Position numbers and translations under genes: made by a program. Shown here piece after piece: positions 25,226-33,342 of a DNA stretch of 64,000 nucleotides. Source of the DNA: Bosea sp. OAE506 (lineage in GTDB: Bacteria; Pseudomonadota; Alphaproteobacteria; Rhizobiales; Beijerinckiaceae); assembly GCF_040546595.1 (NCBI RefSeq), contig NZ_JBEPOB010000001.1, positions 2,853,001-2,917,000 of the forward strand, in the 5' to 3' direction. Position 1 is the first letter of the stretch. Each line of letters opens with the position of its first letter. Below the pieces are notes generated by a model. It saw nothing but the letters and a program-made list of their open reading frames with translations. It did not search any database and was not told where the DNA came from.

Positions 25226-25798
25226 TCAGGCGCGTCCGCCGGGAAGAACCATGAATTTCGGCGGCCGTCCGCGCGCCGGCGCCTGGGGCGGCTGTCTCAG
25301 CGAAATCCCCGGCCATAGCATGCGCAGCGAGATCATCCGCATCGACTCGATGGTGTCGAGGCCGAGCCATTCCGGCGTCGCCGAGGCGGAGAGGGCGCCC
25401 AGCATGCGGGCATGGGTGCGGCCGCGATAGCGCAGCGGCAGCAGCAGCAGCTCGAGATAGACCGGTGCGCCGGTCGCGGTCTCGGCCGCCATGCCGGCGA
25501 CGGCACCGGCGCTTTCGTCCATCACGGTCTGGGTGAGGCGGCGCATTTCGGTCTGCGATCCGACATCCGGCCACAGGGCGCTGAAGGCGCGGCCCCTCAA
25601 TTCGTGCCCGAAGAGCGCGCAGAGCCGCGTGCCCGCAAGCCTGAAGACAGGTCCGATGGGTTCATTCTCCAGAACGAAGGTATCGGCGAGAGCGTGGCGC
25701 AGGGCGCCGGGCTCGATTTCGCCACGCTCGGGTGCAGAGCGCTCTCCGCGGAGAGCGTCCCAATACTCGAAGACGAGGCGGGTGCTTGTGTTCTTCAT
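25226..25798 (-). CDS. PAS_5 domain protein
   Basis: 190 residues. The opening MKNTSTRLVFEYWDALRGERSAPERGEIEPGALR and the following ALADTFVLENE are characteristic of PAS_5 (PF07310), a Rhizobiales family of stand-alone PAS-like proteins. ATG at 25798 is preferred because it matches the family's usual start, although the ribosome site is weak; the frame stays open to 25975 with an N-terminus unlike the family. The end is Pro- and Arg-rich (QPPQAPARGRPPKFMV). Function unknown; such proteins are thought to sense a small signal. It lies 58 bases upstream of the PilZ gene on the same strand. Confidence 0.82.
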   Translation of the reverse strand: MKNTSTRLVFEYWDALRGERSAPERGEIEPGALRHALADTFVLENEPIGPVFRLAGTRLCALFGHELRGRAFSALWPDVGSQTEMRRLTQTVMDESAGAVAGMAAETATGAPVYLELLLLPLRYRGRTHARMLGALSASATPEWLGLDTIESMRMISLRMLWPGISLRQPPQAPARGRPPKFMVLPGGRA

Positions 25799-26019
25799 TC
25801 CGGTACCCAGTGCTGCGGCCTCTTCCCCATGCCCGGTCCCTTCGTCCCGCGATGGCGCAGAACCGTCAGGTGGCGGGACGAATCGGCCCTTCTGTCGGCG
25901 AAGGACGCAGGCGTCATGCCGTCTTGCCATGCCCGCCGCTCGCTGTTCGGGTGAACGGTGCATTAGGGTTAACAAGACCTTTCGATTGTGGATAACCGCT
26001 TAAAATGATTATCAAATTT

Positions 26020-26145
26020 TAGGTTTCGTCGCCTGCTTGGGCGGCGTCCGGAGGGGCCGGGGGGACGTGACCGTGGCGGGGGCGAAAGCCCCGCGCCCGC
26101 ACAGCCGGGGGGAAGGGGAGCGCCGAAAGGCCGCTCCCCTTTTTT
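26020..26145 (+). ncRNA. Candidate small RNA with two GAAA-capped hairpins and a terminator
   Basis: The gap between the leftward PAS gene and the rhomboid gene contains two hairpins in a row on the + strand. The first is GCGGGGGC-GAAA-GCCCCGC at about 26077-26095. The second is GGGGAGCGCC-GAAA-GGCCGCTCCCC at 26115-26139 and is followed by six T. Both end in GNRA tetraloops. There is no + strand gene upstream that would need this terminator, so it probably ends a short transcript beginning near an AT-rich stretch around 26000-26020. The 5' end is a guess. A transcription attenuator in the rhomboid leader is the alternative. Confidence 0.5.
26113..26145 (+). terminator. Strong Rho-independent terminator upstream of rhomboid gene
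   Basis: AAGGGGAGCG (26113-26122) pairs with CGCTCCCCTT (26132-26141), with inner CC-GAAA-GG, and the T-run covers 26140-26145. This is the best-formed intrinsic terminator in the window. It points rightwards and stands 60 bases before the rhomboid start codon at 26206. Confidence 0.8.
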
Positions 26146-26205
26146 CCGTCCGCCGGTCGCGCGCTCGCTTGCCAGAGACGGCCGCTTCGGCAAGGGTTGC
26201 AGCGC

Positions 26206-27027
26206 ATGTCCCATCCCGTTCCCGGCCATCCCGCACCGACCCAGCGCGAGCCGATCCTCAACCTCCCCGCCGTCATCATCTGGCTTGCCGTGCTGTTGGC
26301 CGCCGTCCAGGGCCTGCGCGCGCTGCTGCCGGATTATGAGGACTATCTGCTCCTGTCGTGGCTCGCCTTCGTGCCGGCGCGTCTTACATTGTGGCTGTCG
26401 CCGGAGCGGCTCGAGGACATGGTCTCGGCGGTGGCAGGCTCAGCGACCGGCCAGGATGTCGCCAGCCGGCTGCAGCTTGTGCGGCTGCTGCTGGCCGATG
26501 GCGGGCCGCGGCTGTGGACGCTGCTGAGCTATGGCCTGCTGCACGGCTCCTGGGTGCATCTGCTCACCAATGTCGTCTGGCTCGCCGCCTTCGGCAGCCC
26601 CGTGGCGCGCCGGCTCGGGAGCGGCCGCTTCCTCAGCCTGATGGGCCTTTCGACCATCGGCGGCGCTCTGCTGCACTGGTTCGCCCGCGAGCTCGACGTG
26701 CTGCCGCTGGTCGGCGCCTCGGCGGCGGTCTCGGGCGCGACGGCCGCGGCGATCCGCTTCGTCTTCGCGCCGGGCTTGCGCTTCGGTTCGCTCGCCGACG
26801 ATGCGGTGGTGCGGGCGATTCCTGCCGAGCCGATCGGCCAGCTCTGGCGCAACTCGCGCGCGATGCTGTTCATCGTCTTCTGGTTTGCCACGAACATCCT
26901 GTTCGGCGCCGGGCTCGTGCCGATCCTCGGCGAGGAGACCAGCATCGCCTGGGAGGCGCATATCGGCGGATTCCTTGTCGGCCTGCTGCTGTTTCCCCTG
27001 TTCGACCGCGGCGCAGTCCGCCGCTGA
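26206..27027 (+). CDS. Rhomboid-family intramembrane serine protease
   Basis: 273 residues with six or more membrane helices. The HxxxN motif lies in LLHGSWVHLLTNVVWLAAFG. The catalytic serine is in PLVGASAAVSGATAAAIRF (Ser172); the usual GxSG reads GASA here. The catalytic His is in WEAHIGGFLVGLLLFPLF near the C-terminus. Rhomboids cut membrane proteins within the bilayer; the substrate is unknown. ATG at 26206 has AAGGG upstream; a TTG at 26197 is possible. A terminator and putative small RNA come just before it, so its expression may depend on read-through or a promoter after 26145. Confidence 0.88.
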   Translation: MSHPVPGHPAPTQREPILNLPAVIIWLAVLLAAVQGLRALLPDYEDYLLLSWLAFVPARLTLWLSPERLEDMVSAVAGSATGQDVASRLQLVRLLLADGGPRLWTLLSYGLLHGSWVHLLTNVVWLAAFGSPVARRLGSGRFLSLMGLSTIGGALLHWFARELDVLPLVGASAAVSGATAAAIRFVFAPGLRFGSLADDAVVRAIPAEPIGQLWRNSRAMLFIVFWFATNILFGAGLVPILGEETSIAWEAHIGGFLVGLLLFPLFDRGAVRR

Positions 27028-27189
27028 GGGCAGGGCGCGGCTGCCTTGCCTGCGCCCCGGTCTTCGCCCACACTCGTCGTCTTCGCAGCGTTCCCGCGGT
27101 CTCGCCGGACGGTCGAGTCCGGCCCGGCTGGCGGGAACAGGACGAATCCGCGCGCCGGACAACGGCGCCACCGCAAGGAGGACGACGCC

Positions 27190-27621
27190 ATGAATGTCGA
27201 GCAGCTTCTGGGGGACAAGGGACGCGAGGTCATCTCCGTCCAGCCGCATCGCACGCTGGGCGAGGCTGTGAAGACACTGAGCGAGAAGCGCATCGGCGCG
27301 GTGGTGGTGATGGGCGCCGACGGGGCGCTAGTCGGCATTCTCTCGGAGCGGGACATCATCCGCGCGCTCGGCGAGAGCGGCGCGGCGGCGCTCGACAGCC
27401 CGGTGTCGCGGGCGATGACGGCCAAGGTCGTGACCTGCCGCGCCCAGACCAGCGTCGACGAGCTGATGGAGATCATGACCTCGGGCCGCTTCCGGCATGT
27501 TCCGGTGGTCGAGAACAGCCGGGTGGTCGGCCTCGTCTCGATCGGCGACGTGGTCAAGCACCGTGTCGCGGCGATCGAGGCCGAGAGCCGCGCGATGCGC
27601 GATTACATCGCAATGGCGTAG
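27190..27621 (+). CDS. CBS-domain-pair protein
   Basis: 143 residues made of two CBS motifs and little else: MNVEQLLGDKGREVISVQPHRTLGEAV with GALVGILSERDIIRAL, then TSVDELMEIMTSGRFRHVPVV with VGLVSIGDVVKHRV. Stand-alone CBS pairs bind adenine nucleotides (AMP, ATP, SAM) and sense energy state. AAGGAGG lies upstream of ATG at 27190, an excellent ribosome site that fixes the start. It converges on the patatin gene, with stops 15 bases apart. Confidence 0.92.
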   Translation: MNVEQLLGDKGREVISVQPHRTLGEAVKTLSEKRIGAVVVMGADGALVGILSERDIIRALGESGAAALDSPVSRAMTAKVVTCRAQTSVDELMEIMTSGRFRHVPVVENSRVVGLVSIGDVVKHRVAAIEAESRAMRDYIAMA

Positions 27622-27636
27622 GGCCTCGCCGCGGGC

Positions 27637-28632
27637 TCAGGCCGAGAGCCGGCTGCCGGCGATCGCCGTCTCGATCTCGTCGAGACAGCGGCGCGTCGCC
27701 TGGCGGCCGAGCTCGATCGTCTCCTGGGCGCGGTGGAAGTCGAACAGGCCGGTGCGGCCGAGCTTGGGCCCGATCATCACATCGGGCGGATCGCCCGCCA
27801 GCCGCGAGCGCGAAATCCGGTCCTGCGTGATGTTGAAGGCGTCGATCATGACGCCTGCGAGGCCGGGCCTCGCCTCGCCCTGCCGGCCGACGAGGCCGCG
27901 CACGCGCCGCGCCGCGCCGGTGATGCCGCCCAGCCAGCGCGAGGTCGGGCGGACGTCGAGTTCCGGCACGAGCTCGGGATCGGGATCGGGATCGGCCGCA
28001 TGCTGCTGGATGATGGTGCCGCGGCCGGCAAGATCGCTGTTCAGGTTGACGCAGATCACAATGTCGGCGCCGAGCGCCCGCGCAGCCGTCACCGGGACGG
28101 GATTGACCAGCGCCCCGTCCATCAGCCAGCGACCGCCGAGCTTCACGGGGTCGAACACGCCCGGCAGCGCATAGGACGCACCCAGCGCATCGACGAGCGG
28201 GCCCTGCGTCAGCCAGATCTCGTGGCCGGTGCCGAGTTCGGTAGCGATCGCGACGAAGCGTGTCGGCAGCCCCTCGATGCGCTGGCCGGCGAGATCGCGC
28301 TCCAGCAGCCGCTTCAGCCGCCCGCCGCCGATCAGCCCGGCGCCGCCGATGTGAAAATCCATCAGGCCGACGACGCGCCGCTTGGTCAGGCTGGTGGCGA
28401 AGTCCGCCAACTCCGCGAGCTTGCCGGCCGCGAAGCAGCCGCCGACGACGGCACCGATGGAGGTCCCGGCGATGACGTCCGGCTTCAGGCCGGCTTCGCT
28501 CAGGACTTCGAGGACGCCGATATGAGCCCAGCCCCGTGCGGCGCCGCCGCCGAGGGCGAGGCCGATCTTCGGCCGCCCGTTCGCGGCCGTGCTGGCCATG
28601 CTGGCGTCGTTCATCGAGCCGATCCCTGCCAT
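27637..28632 (-). CDS. Patatin-like phospholipase (RssA-like)
   Basis: 331 residues. The oxyanion loop is LALGGGAARGWAHIGVLEVL, the nucleophile is in VIAGTSIGAVVGG, and the aspartate of the Ser-Asp dyad is in WLMDGALVNPVPV. This is the RssA/YchK type of bacterial patatin, a cytosolic or peripheral lipid hydrolase. The substrate is unknown. ATG at 28632 and ATG at 28614 both have purine-rich upstream sequence; the first is used. hisI lies 122 bases upstream on the same strand. Confidence 0.9.
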   Translation of the reverse strand: MAGIGSMNDASMASTAANGRPKIGLALGGGAARGWAHIGVLEVLSEAGLKPDVIAGTSIGAVVGGCFAAGKLAELADFATSLTKRRVVGLMDFHIGGAGLIGGGRLKRLLERDLAGQRIEGLPTRFVAIATELGTGHEIWLTQGPLVDALGASYALPGVFDPVKLGGRWLMDGALVNPVPVTAARALGADIVICVNLNSDLAGRGTIIQQHAADPDPDPELVPELDVRPTSRWLGGITGAARRVRGLVGRQGEARPGLAGVMIDAFNITQDRISRSRLAGDPPDVMIGPKLGRTGLFDFHRAQETIELGRQATRRCLDEIETAIAGSRLSA

Positions 28633-28754
28633 CCCTATCCCCGCACTGCAGGCAAAGGGCCTGCCAGCGCTTCGTGTCCGCCGCGTGACGGCCCGTGGAA
28701 GCTGACAGGCAGACGTGAGGAAACCGTCACCCGCCCGAAGGGCGATGCGCGGCG

Positions 28755-29156
28755 TCAGACGAAGCGCAGGGGTGCGTCGGCGTCGCGCAGCGGCTGCTCC
28801 CGGTAGAAGCAGGAGCGGCGGCCGGTGTGGCAGCAGCCGCCATCGCCGGCAACCTTGACCTTGAGCCAGAGTGCGTCCTGGTCGCAGTCGACCCGCATCT
28901 CGACGACGGTCTGGATCTGGCCGGAGGTCGCGCCCTTGTGCCAGAGTTCGCCGCGCGAGCGCGACCAGTACCAGGCCTCGCCGGTCTCGATGGTGCGCGC
29001 CAGCGCGTCGGCGTTCATATGCGCGACCATCAACAATTCGCCCGTCTCCGCATCCGTGGTGACGCAGGTGACGAGCCCGTTGGCATCGAAGCGCGGGGCG
29101 AAGGTGGTGCCCTCCTCGAGGGCCGATTTGGTCTCGAGGACCGGGAAATCAATCAT
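28755..29156 (-). CDS. hisI: Phosphoribosyl-AMP cyclohydrolase HisI
   Basis: 133 residues, normal for stand-alone HisI. It has the family segments [46 protein letters not shown] and the metal-binding end [11 protein letters not shown] with [13 protein letters not shown]. It opens the ring of phosphoribosyl-AMP in histidine synthesis and uses Zn2+/Mg2+. No other his gene lies beside it, which is common in alphaproteobacteria where the his genes are dispersed. The TetR regulator gene on the same strand is 65 bases upstream. Confidence 0.94.
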   Translation of the reverse strand: MIDFPVLETKSALEEGTTFAPRFDANGLVTCVTTDAETGELLMVAHMNADALARTIETGEAWYWSRSRGELWHKGATSGQIQTVVEMRVDCDQDALWLKVKVAGDGGCCHTGRRSCFYREQPLRDADAPLRFV

Positions 29157-29221
29157 CGGTGTCTCATTCGGCAGGAGTTTCTGTTTGTCGGGAGGCGATG
29201 GTTGGCAGGGGGCGACATGGC

Positions 29222-29746
29222 TCAGGCGGACGTATCCCGGAGCGCGTCCTCGAACACGCTCGGGCTGTTCAGCGTCCGCGCCAGAATGAGGGCTCCCTCG
29301 AGACGGGCCACCAAGGCCGCCGGGTTATGGCTGCCTCGTGACGCCCTCGGCGAGGCATCGAGATAATCCAGGATCATCTGGAAAAATGCGGACACCGCCG
29401 TGGCGACCTGGGCGGGCAACGCGTCCCGCTGCGCACCGAATAACCCGCAGAGACACATCCGGTCCTCGACCAGCAAGGCATCACGAAACAGGGCCGTGAC
29501 CCGCTCCAGCCCTTCGCCAGGCGGCAGGCTCCGGGGATCTCCCAGCCGGTCGGCCGCCCGCACGGTATAGCGTTGTGCCAGGGCCTCGCAGAGGTCGCCC
29601 TTGGTGGGAAAATGGTAATGGACGCTCGAGCTCTTGATGCCGACGTCCTCCGCGACGTCGCGAAAGCTGAAGCCGTGATAGCCGGTCATCCGCGCCCGCT
29701 GTTCGGCCGCGTCCAGAATCTGTTCGCGCGCTGGTGCTTCAACCAT
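29222..29746 (-). CDS. TetR-family transcriptional regulator
   Basis: 174 residues. HTH at about 10-55: [43 protein letters not shown]. It resembles regulators of the AcrR/TetR_C type. The divergent SDR gene starts 108 bases away. A palindrome lies 10 bases upstream of its own ATG and a second, longer one sits by the SDR start, so it probably represses both itself and the SDR gene. The C-terminal ligand domain has a Cys pair ([12 protein letters not shown]) that could sense an electrophile, but this is conjecture. Confidence 0.92.
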   Translation of the reverse strand: MVEAPAREQILDAAEQRARMTGYHGFSFRDVAEDVGIKSSSVHYHFPTKGDLCEALAQRYTVRAADRLGDPRSLPPGEGLERVTALFRDALLVEDRMCLCGLFGAQRDALPAQVATAVSAFFQMILDYLDASPRASRGSHNPAALVARLEGALILARTLNSPSVFEDALRDTSA

Positions 29747-29755
29747 GTCCGCCTC

Positions 29756-29771
29756 TCTATCGATTGATAGA
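29756..29771. promoter_or_regulatory. Palindrome beside the TetR start codon, probable operator
   Basis: TCTATC-GATT-GATAGA, perfect 6-base arms with a 4-base spacer, 10 bases upstream of the TetR ATG. It shares its TCTATC/GATAGA arms with the longer palindrome at 29815-29834. That pair strongly suggests operators for this regulator. Confidence 0.7.
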
Positions 29772-29777
29772 TAAGGC

Positions 29778-29807
29778 TTGACGCTGGCGATCTCAACTTC
29801 CTAGGTT
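29778..29807 (+). promoter_or_regulatory. Possible promoter of the SDR gene
   Basis: TTGACG at 29778-29783, an 18-base spacer, then TAGGTT at 29802-29807. If used, transcription would start near 29814, right at the edge of the 20-base palindrome, so a bound repressor would block it. The -10 match is weak. Confidence 0.45.
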
Positions 29808-29814
29808 CTGATTG

Positions 29815-29834
29815 TCTATCTATCGATAGATAGA
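29815..29834. promoter_or_regulatory. Perfect 20-base palindrome, probable TetR operator
   Basis: TCTATCTATC followed directly by its reverse complement GATAGATAGA, 20 bases and perfect. It lies just before the SDR ribosome site (AGGAGA) and start at 29854. By position and symmetry it is the main operator of the divergent TetR gene. Confidence 0.8.
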
Positions 29835-29853
29835 TTCATCAGGAGAGTTTATC

Positions 29854-30621
29854 ATGGGACGTTCGTTGAGCCTGGTTGTCGGTGGGTCATCCGGAATGGG
29901 CTTCGCTACGGCAGCGCTGCTCGCCTCCGAAGGCAGAAGCATCGCCCTCGTCGGGCGAGATCCCGCCAAGCTGGCCATCGCGAAACGGCAAATCGAGAAG
30001 GACAGTGGTGGCGCCGTCGAGACGATCGCAGTGGATCTTTACGAGGCCGCTGCCGTGGATGGGCTGATCCGCCGGATCGATGGCGACGGACGCCATATCG
30101 ATCAGCTGGTGAACGCGGCCGGCTATTTCTTTCCGAAGCCGTTTCTGGAGCACACCGCCGCGGATTTCGACCGCTACCACGCGCTCAACCGGGCGATCTA
30201 TTTCGTGACGCAGGCGGTCGCCCGGAATATGGCGACGCACGGAGGCGGGGCGATCGTCACCATCGGCTCGATGTGGGCGCGACAGGCCGTCAAGGCGACG
30301 CCGTCCTCCGCCTATTCGATGGCGAAAGCGGGCCTCCATGCCCTGACGCAGCATCTCGCGATGGAACTCGCGGGCCTGAACATCCGTGTGAACGCCGTCT
30401 CGCCGGCGGTCGTCGTCACGCCCATCTACGGCGCCTTCATCGAGCCAGACGCCATCGAGGCGACGCTGACCGGCGGCTTCGACGCGTTCCATCCGATTGG
30501 CCGTGTCGGTCGACCGACCGACGTCGCGGCCCATATCGCGTTTCTGCTGTCGGAGCGGGCCGGCTGGACGACGGGGGCGATCCACGACGTCGATGGCGGC
30601 GTGATGGCTGGCCGCATCTAG
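29854..30621 (+). CDS. Short-chain dehydrogenase/reductase (SDR)
   Basis: 255 residues. Cofactor motif [22 protein letters not shown] (about 8-29), LVNAAGYF in place of NNAG, and the active site [24 protein letters not shown] with the Tyr-x3-Lys pair (YSMAK). It ends with the usual [11 protein letters not shown]. It is a classical SDR acting on an unknown alcohol or ketone with NAD(P)(H). The ribosome site is AGGAGA. The gene is divergent from the TetR regulator and probably repressed by it. A 9+9 hairpin follows. Confidence 0.93.
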   Translation: MGRSLSLVVGGSSGMGFATAALLASEGRSIALVGRDPAKLAIAKRQIEKDSGGAVETIAVDLYEAAAVDGLIRRIDGDGRHIDQLVNAAGYFFPKPFLEHTAADFDRYHALNRAIYFVTQAVARNMATHGGGAIVTIGSMWARQAVKATPSSAYSMAKAGLHALTQHLAMELAGLNIRVNAVSPAVVVTPIYGAFIEPDAIEATLTGGFDAFHPIGRVGRPTDVAAHIAFLLSERAGWTTGAIHDVDGGVMAGRI

Positions 30622-30634
30622 GGGCGGAACGGCA

Positions 30635-30657
30635 GGCGCGCGGTGGTGCCGCGCGCC
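30635..30657. terminator. Hairpin between convergent SDR and folE genes
   Basis: GGCGCGCGG-TGGTG-CCGCGCGCC, a perfect 9-base stem with a 5-base loop in the 42-base gap between the convergent SDR and folE genes. It has no U-run; a shared weak terminator is likely. Confidence 0.55.
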
Positions 30658-30663
30658 CGCTCG

Positions 30664-31305
30664 TCAGAGGCCCGGCGACTTCACCATGGTGAAGAAGCGC
30701 ACCTGCTCGGCCGGCTCGTTGAACAGGCCGGTGTAGCGCGTCGTCATGGTCGAGGAGCCCTGCTTCTGCACGCCGCGCATCGACATGCACATATGCTCGG
30801 CCTCGATCAGGACGGCGACGCCCCGGGGTTTCAGCACGCGATCGATCACGTCGGCGATCTGCGCCGTCATCGTCTCCTGCGTCTGCAAGCGGCGCGCATA
30901 GACATCGACGACGCGGGCGAGCTTGGAGAGGCCCACGACGCCCTTGGCCGGATAATAGCCGATATGGGCCTTGCCCACGAAGGGCACCATGTGGTGCTCG
31001 CAATGGGAGTAGAAGGGAATGTCGCGGACAAGGACCATGTCGCGATAGCCCTCGACCTCCTCGAAGACACGGTCGAGAATCTCGGCCGCATCCTCGTCAT
31101 AGCCCTTGTAGAATTCCTTGTAGGCCTTGGCGACGCGCCGGGGCGTGTCCTGCAGCCCTTCGCGCGAGGGATCGTCCCCCGCCCAGAGGAGAAGGGTCCG
31201 CACTGCCTCCTCCGCCTGCTCCTGCGTCGGCTGCTTGATCAGAAACTTGTCGGCTGAGGGGCCCAGGGCCCGTTCGACTGACAAGGACTTAACCACCGGG
31301 TTCAT
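30664..31305 (-). CDS. folE: GTP cyclohydrolase I FolE
   Basis: 213 residues. Zn2+ site in [22 protein letters not shown], and the active-site region [25 protein letters not shown] with [20 protein letters not shown]. It makes 7,8-dihydroneopterin triphosphate from GTP, first step of folate (and queuosine precursor) synthesis. The N-terminus of about 30 residues ([15 protein letters not shown]) is a typical variable extension. It is divergent from the IscU-like gene, with a 183-base gap. Confidence 0.95.
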   Translation of the reverse strand: MNPVVKSLSVERALGPSADKFLIKQPTQEQAEEAVRTLLLWAGDDPSREGLQDTPRRVAKAYKEFYKGYDEDAAEILDRVFEEVEGYRDMVLVRDIPFYSHCEHHMVPFVGKAHIGYYPAKGVVGLSKLARVVDVYARRLQTQETMTAQIADVIDRVLKPRGVAVLIEAEHMCMSMRGVQKQGSSTMTTRYTGLFNEPAEQVRFFTMVKSPGL

Positions 31306-31488
31306 GTGGCGCCTCCCGTTACGGTGATGCTCTTACGTGGCCGGCGTCCGTCTGGACCATGTGGCAAGAGCGATGCGTCAGGAAATTTTTCGCGGGTCGC
31401 TGCGATCATCTGTGCTCTCCCGCCGATCGCCACTGCACCCTATATTGAGGCTTGGCGCCGGTCACTCCAGCCCGGCGGAGATCACGAC

Positions 31489-31938
31489 ATGCTGAGCGAC
31501 GTCTACAACAAGCGCATCCTCGAACTGGCGGCGAACATCCCGCTTCTTGAGCGGCTGCCCGCGCCCGATGCAACCGCGAAGGCGCATTCGCGGCTCTGCG
31601 GCTCGACCGTGACGGTCGATGTGACCATGGACGGCGATGTGGTCACCGGCTTCGGGCATGACGTGAAGGCCTGCGCCCTGGGCCAGGCCTCGTCCTCGAT
31701 CATGGCGCGGCATGTCGTCGGCTCGACCGCCGACGAGCTTCGCCGCGTGCGCGAGCAGGCCCGTGCCATCCTCAAGGAAGAGGCCGAGCCGCCCGAGGGC
31801 AAATGGGCGGATCTCTCCGTGCTGGTGCCGGTGCGCGACTACAAGGCGCGCCACGCCTCGACCCTGCTGACCTTCGATGCCGTCGTCGACGCGATCGGCC
31901 AGATCGAGCAGCGGCGGCAGGCCGCCGCCGTCGCGTGA
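31489..31938 (+). CDS. IscU/NifU-like Fe-S cluster scaffold protein
   Basis: 149 residues. Two cysteines are positioned as in IscU/NifU N-terminal domains: HSRLCGSTVTVDV and VKACALGQASSSIMARHV. A third Cys, near the C-terminus in IscU, is absent. This is the short alphaproteobacterial iron-sulfur assembly scaffold type that stands apart from the suf operon. ATG at 31489 has GCGGAG upstream; the frame is open further left with no better start. It converges on the acid phosphatase gene, with 16 bases between the stops. Confidence 0.85.
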   Translation: MLSDVYNKRILELAANIPLLERLPAPDATAKAHSRLCGSTVTVDVTMDGDVVTGFGHDVKACALGQASSSIMARHVVGSTADELRRVREQARAILKEEAEPPEGKWADLSVLVPVRDYKARHASTLLTFDAVVDAIGQIEQRRQAAAVA

Positions 31939-31954
31939 GCGCGGGGAGTTCCGC

Positions 31955-32701
31955 CTATTTCACGCCGAGCGCCAGCCGCGTCTCGGCGCGCGTCTCGTCG
32001 AAGCGGGCCCTGAAGGCGCGGTCGGCGAGCAGCGCCTTGGCGACGGCCCGGCCGGCCTTGTCGCCCGCCGCGAGATCGCTGCGGTAATGGAAGCCGCAGA
32101 CGAGGCGGCTCTCGCCATAATCCTTGACCCGCTCTTCGAGCTTGCCGGCGAGTTCCGGCGCCGCCGTGCCCAGCAGCTCGGCATAGAGCGCGGCGGTCGC
32201 CGCATGGCCGGCCGGGAAGGAGGTGCCTTCGGGGCGGCCTCCCGGACACGGCTTGACGCGGACCTTGTTCCAGACCGTGAAGGGGCGCTGGCGGTTGGTC
32301 AGGCGGCGGACACCGAGCAGCACGATGCCGAGCTCGATCTGCGCCTCGCGATAGAGCAGGCGCACCTCGCGGTGCTCGTTGCCGGCGAAGGGAATGCCGG
32401 CGCCCTCGAGGAAGCGGGCGAGCGTCTGGTACTGGTCGGCAATCGCTGCCTTTTCGCGCTCGGGTGTGCGGGCGAGCGCGATCTGCAGCACCTCGTCGAA
32501 CTCCCGCTTCTGCTCGGGCGAGTTCATCGCCGGCGGCAGGCCGATCAGCGTCGCGAGGTCGACCTTGCCGGGTTCGAGCCAGAGCAGGTTGGCGCGCTGC
32601 TGCGCGTCGGCGGGCGCCGCCGCCAGGCACAGGGCCGCGGCGAAGCCGAGCGCGGAGGCTCGCAGGCCGGACAGGGCAGGGCGCGAAGCGGGGCGGTGCA
32701 T
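31955..32701 (-). CDS. Secreted class A acid phosphatase (PAP2 superfamily)
   Basis: 248 residues. The signal peptide ends near residue 34 (LGFAAALCLAAAPADAQQ). The PAP2 motifs are KVRVKPCPGGRPEGTSFPAGHA (K-x6-RP then PSGH, here PAGH) and ESRLVCGFHYRSDLAAGD (SR-x5-H-x3-D). This is the PhoN-like nonspecific acid phosphatase family, acting on phosphomonoesters in the periplasm. The start codon is only 34 bases from that of the divergent yidD gene. Serine of the usual PSGH is replaced by alanine, a change that also occurs in active family members. Confidence 0.9.
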   Translation of the reverse strand: MHRPASRPALSGLRASALGFAAALCLAAAPADAQQRANLLWLEPGKVDLATLIGLPPAMNSPEQKREFDEVLQIALARTPEREKAAIADQYQTLARFLEGAGIPFAGNEHREVRLLYREAQIELGIVLLGVRRLTNRQRPFTVWNKVRVKPCPGGRPEGTSFPAGHAATAALYAELLGTAAPELAGKLEERVKDYGESRLVCGFHYRSDLAAGDKAGRAVAKALLADRAFRARFDETRAETRLALGVK

Positions 32702-32735
32702 GGCGAATCTCGGCTGGAACGACGGGCGGGATGAA

Positions 32736-33170
32736 ATGGCATCGCAGCAGGGATTGTCACGTCTTTTCGCTCAGGCCGCCTCTGTCAAGCGGGCGCCGCG
32801 GCAGGCCGCCCACTGGGCGATCCGCGGCTACCAGCTCAGCCTGTCGATGCTGATCGGGCGGCATTGCCGTCATTGGCCGAGCTGCTCCACCTATACGGAC
32901 GAGGCGATCCTGCGGTTCGGGCTCTGGCGAGGGGGCTGGGTCGGCGTGGCCCGAATCTGCCGCTGCACCCCGCTTGGGACGAGCGGCATCGACCTGGTCT
33001 GCGAGGAGCTGCCATCCGATGCCGCCTGGTACCGGCCCTGGTCCTATGGCCGGTGGCGCGGGGTGAACGCGCCGCCGGCCGAGGACGACGAGGGCGCGGT
33101 CAGCGCTGGGCCTGGGCCTGCTGCAGGGCCGTCCGGCAGCCCGGCGACAATTCGGCCGCCTTCTCCTTGA
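32736..33170 (+). CDS. yidD: Membrane protein insertion efficiency factor YidD
   Basis: 144 residues. The core is the YidD domain: AIRGYQLSLSMLIGRHCRHWPSCSTYTDEAIL and GWVGVARICRCTPLGTSGIDLV. The three conserved cysteines are in RHCRHWPSC and CRC. It is a peripheral inner-membrane protein that helps YidC. ATG at 32736 has GGCGGG nearby; an ATG at 32700 would overlap the divergent phosphatase gene. The C-terminal 40 residues (GPGPAAGPSGSP) are beyond the usual family end, and their DNA overlaps the 3' end of the Cys-rich gene on the other strand by 71 bases. No rnpA or yidC neighbour is present. Confidence 0.87.
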   Translation: MASQQGLSRLFAQAASVKRAPRQAAHWAIRGYQLSLSMLIGRHCRHWPSCSTYTDEAILRFGLWRGGWVGVARICRCTPLGTSGIDLVCEELPSDAAWYRPWSYGRWRGVNAPPAEDDEGAVSAGPGPAAGPSGSPATIRPPSP

Positions 33171-33342
33171 AGCAGGCGACGATGCGCCCGCCGCCCGGCT
33201 TCACGCCGGGGCAGAGGCGGGCGACGTCTGGCCCGCAGGCCTGGCGCATCGCGCCGCGGTTCTGCGCCTGAACCGGCGCTGCCGCGGTGGTGAGGACGAG
33301 GCCGGCGAGGGCGGCGAAGACGGCGGTGCGGATGAGCGGCAT
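33100..33342 (-). CDS. Small secreted cysteine-rich-repeat protein
   Basis: 80 residues. The signal peptide ends near 26 (FAALAGLVLTTAAAPVQAQ). One cysteine-rich repeat follows: CGPDVARLCPGVKPGGGRIVACFKEKAAELSPGC, with the Cys-x7-Cys-x12-Cys-x11-Cys spacing of PF00839-type repeats. Rhizobia have many such small periplasmic proteins, and their function is unknown. The gene's 3' 71 bases overlap the end of yidD on the opposite strand. Confidence 0.85.
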   Translation of the reverse strand: MPLIRTAVFAALAGLVLTTAAAPVQAQNRGAMRQACGPDVARLCPGVKPGGGRIVACFKEKAAELSPGCRTALQQAQAQR

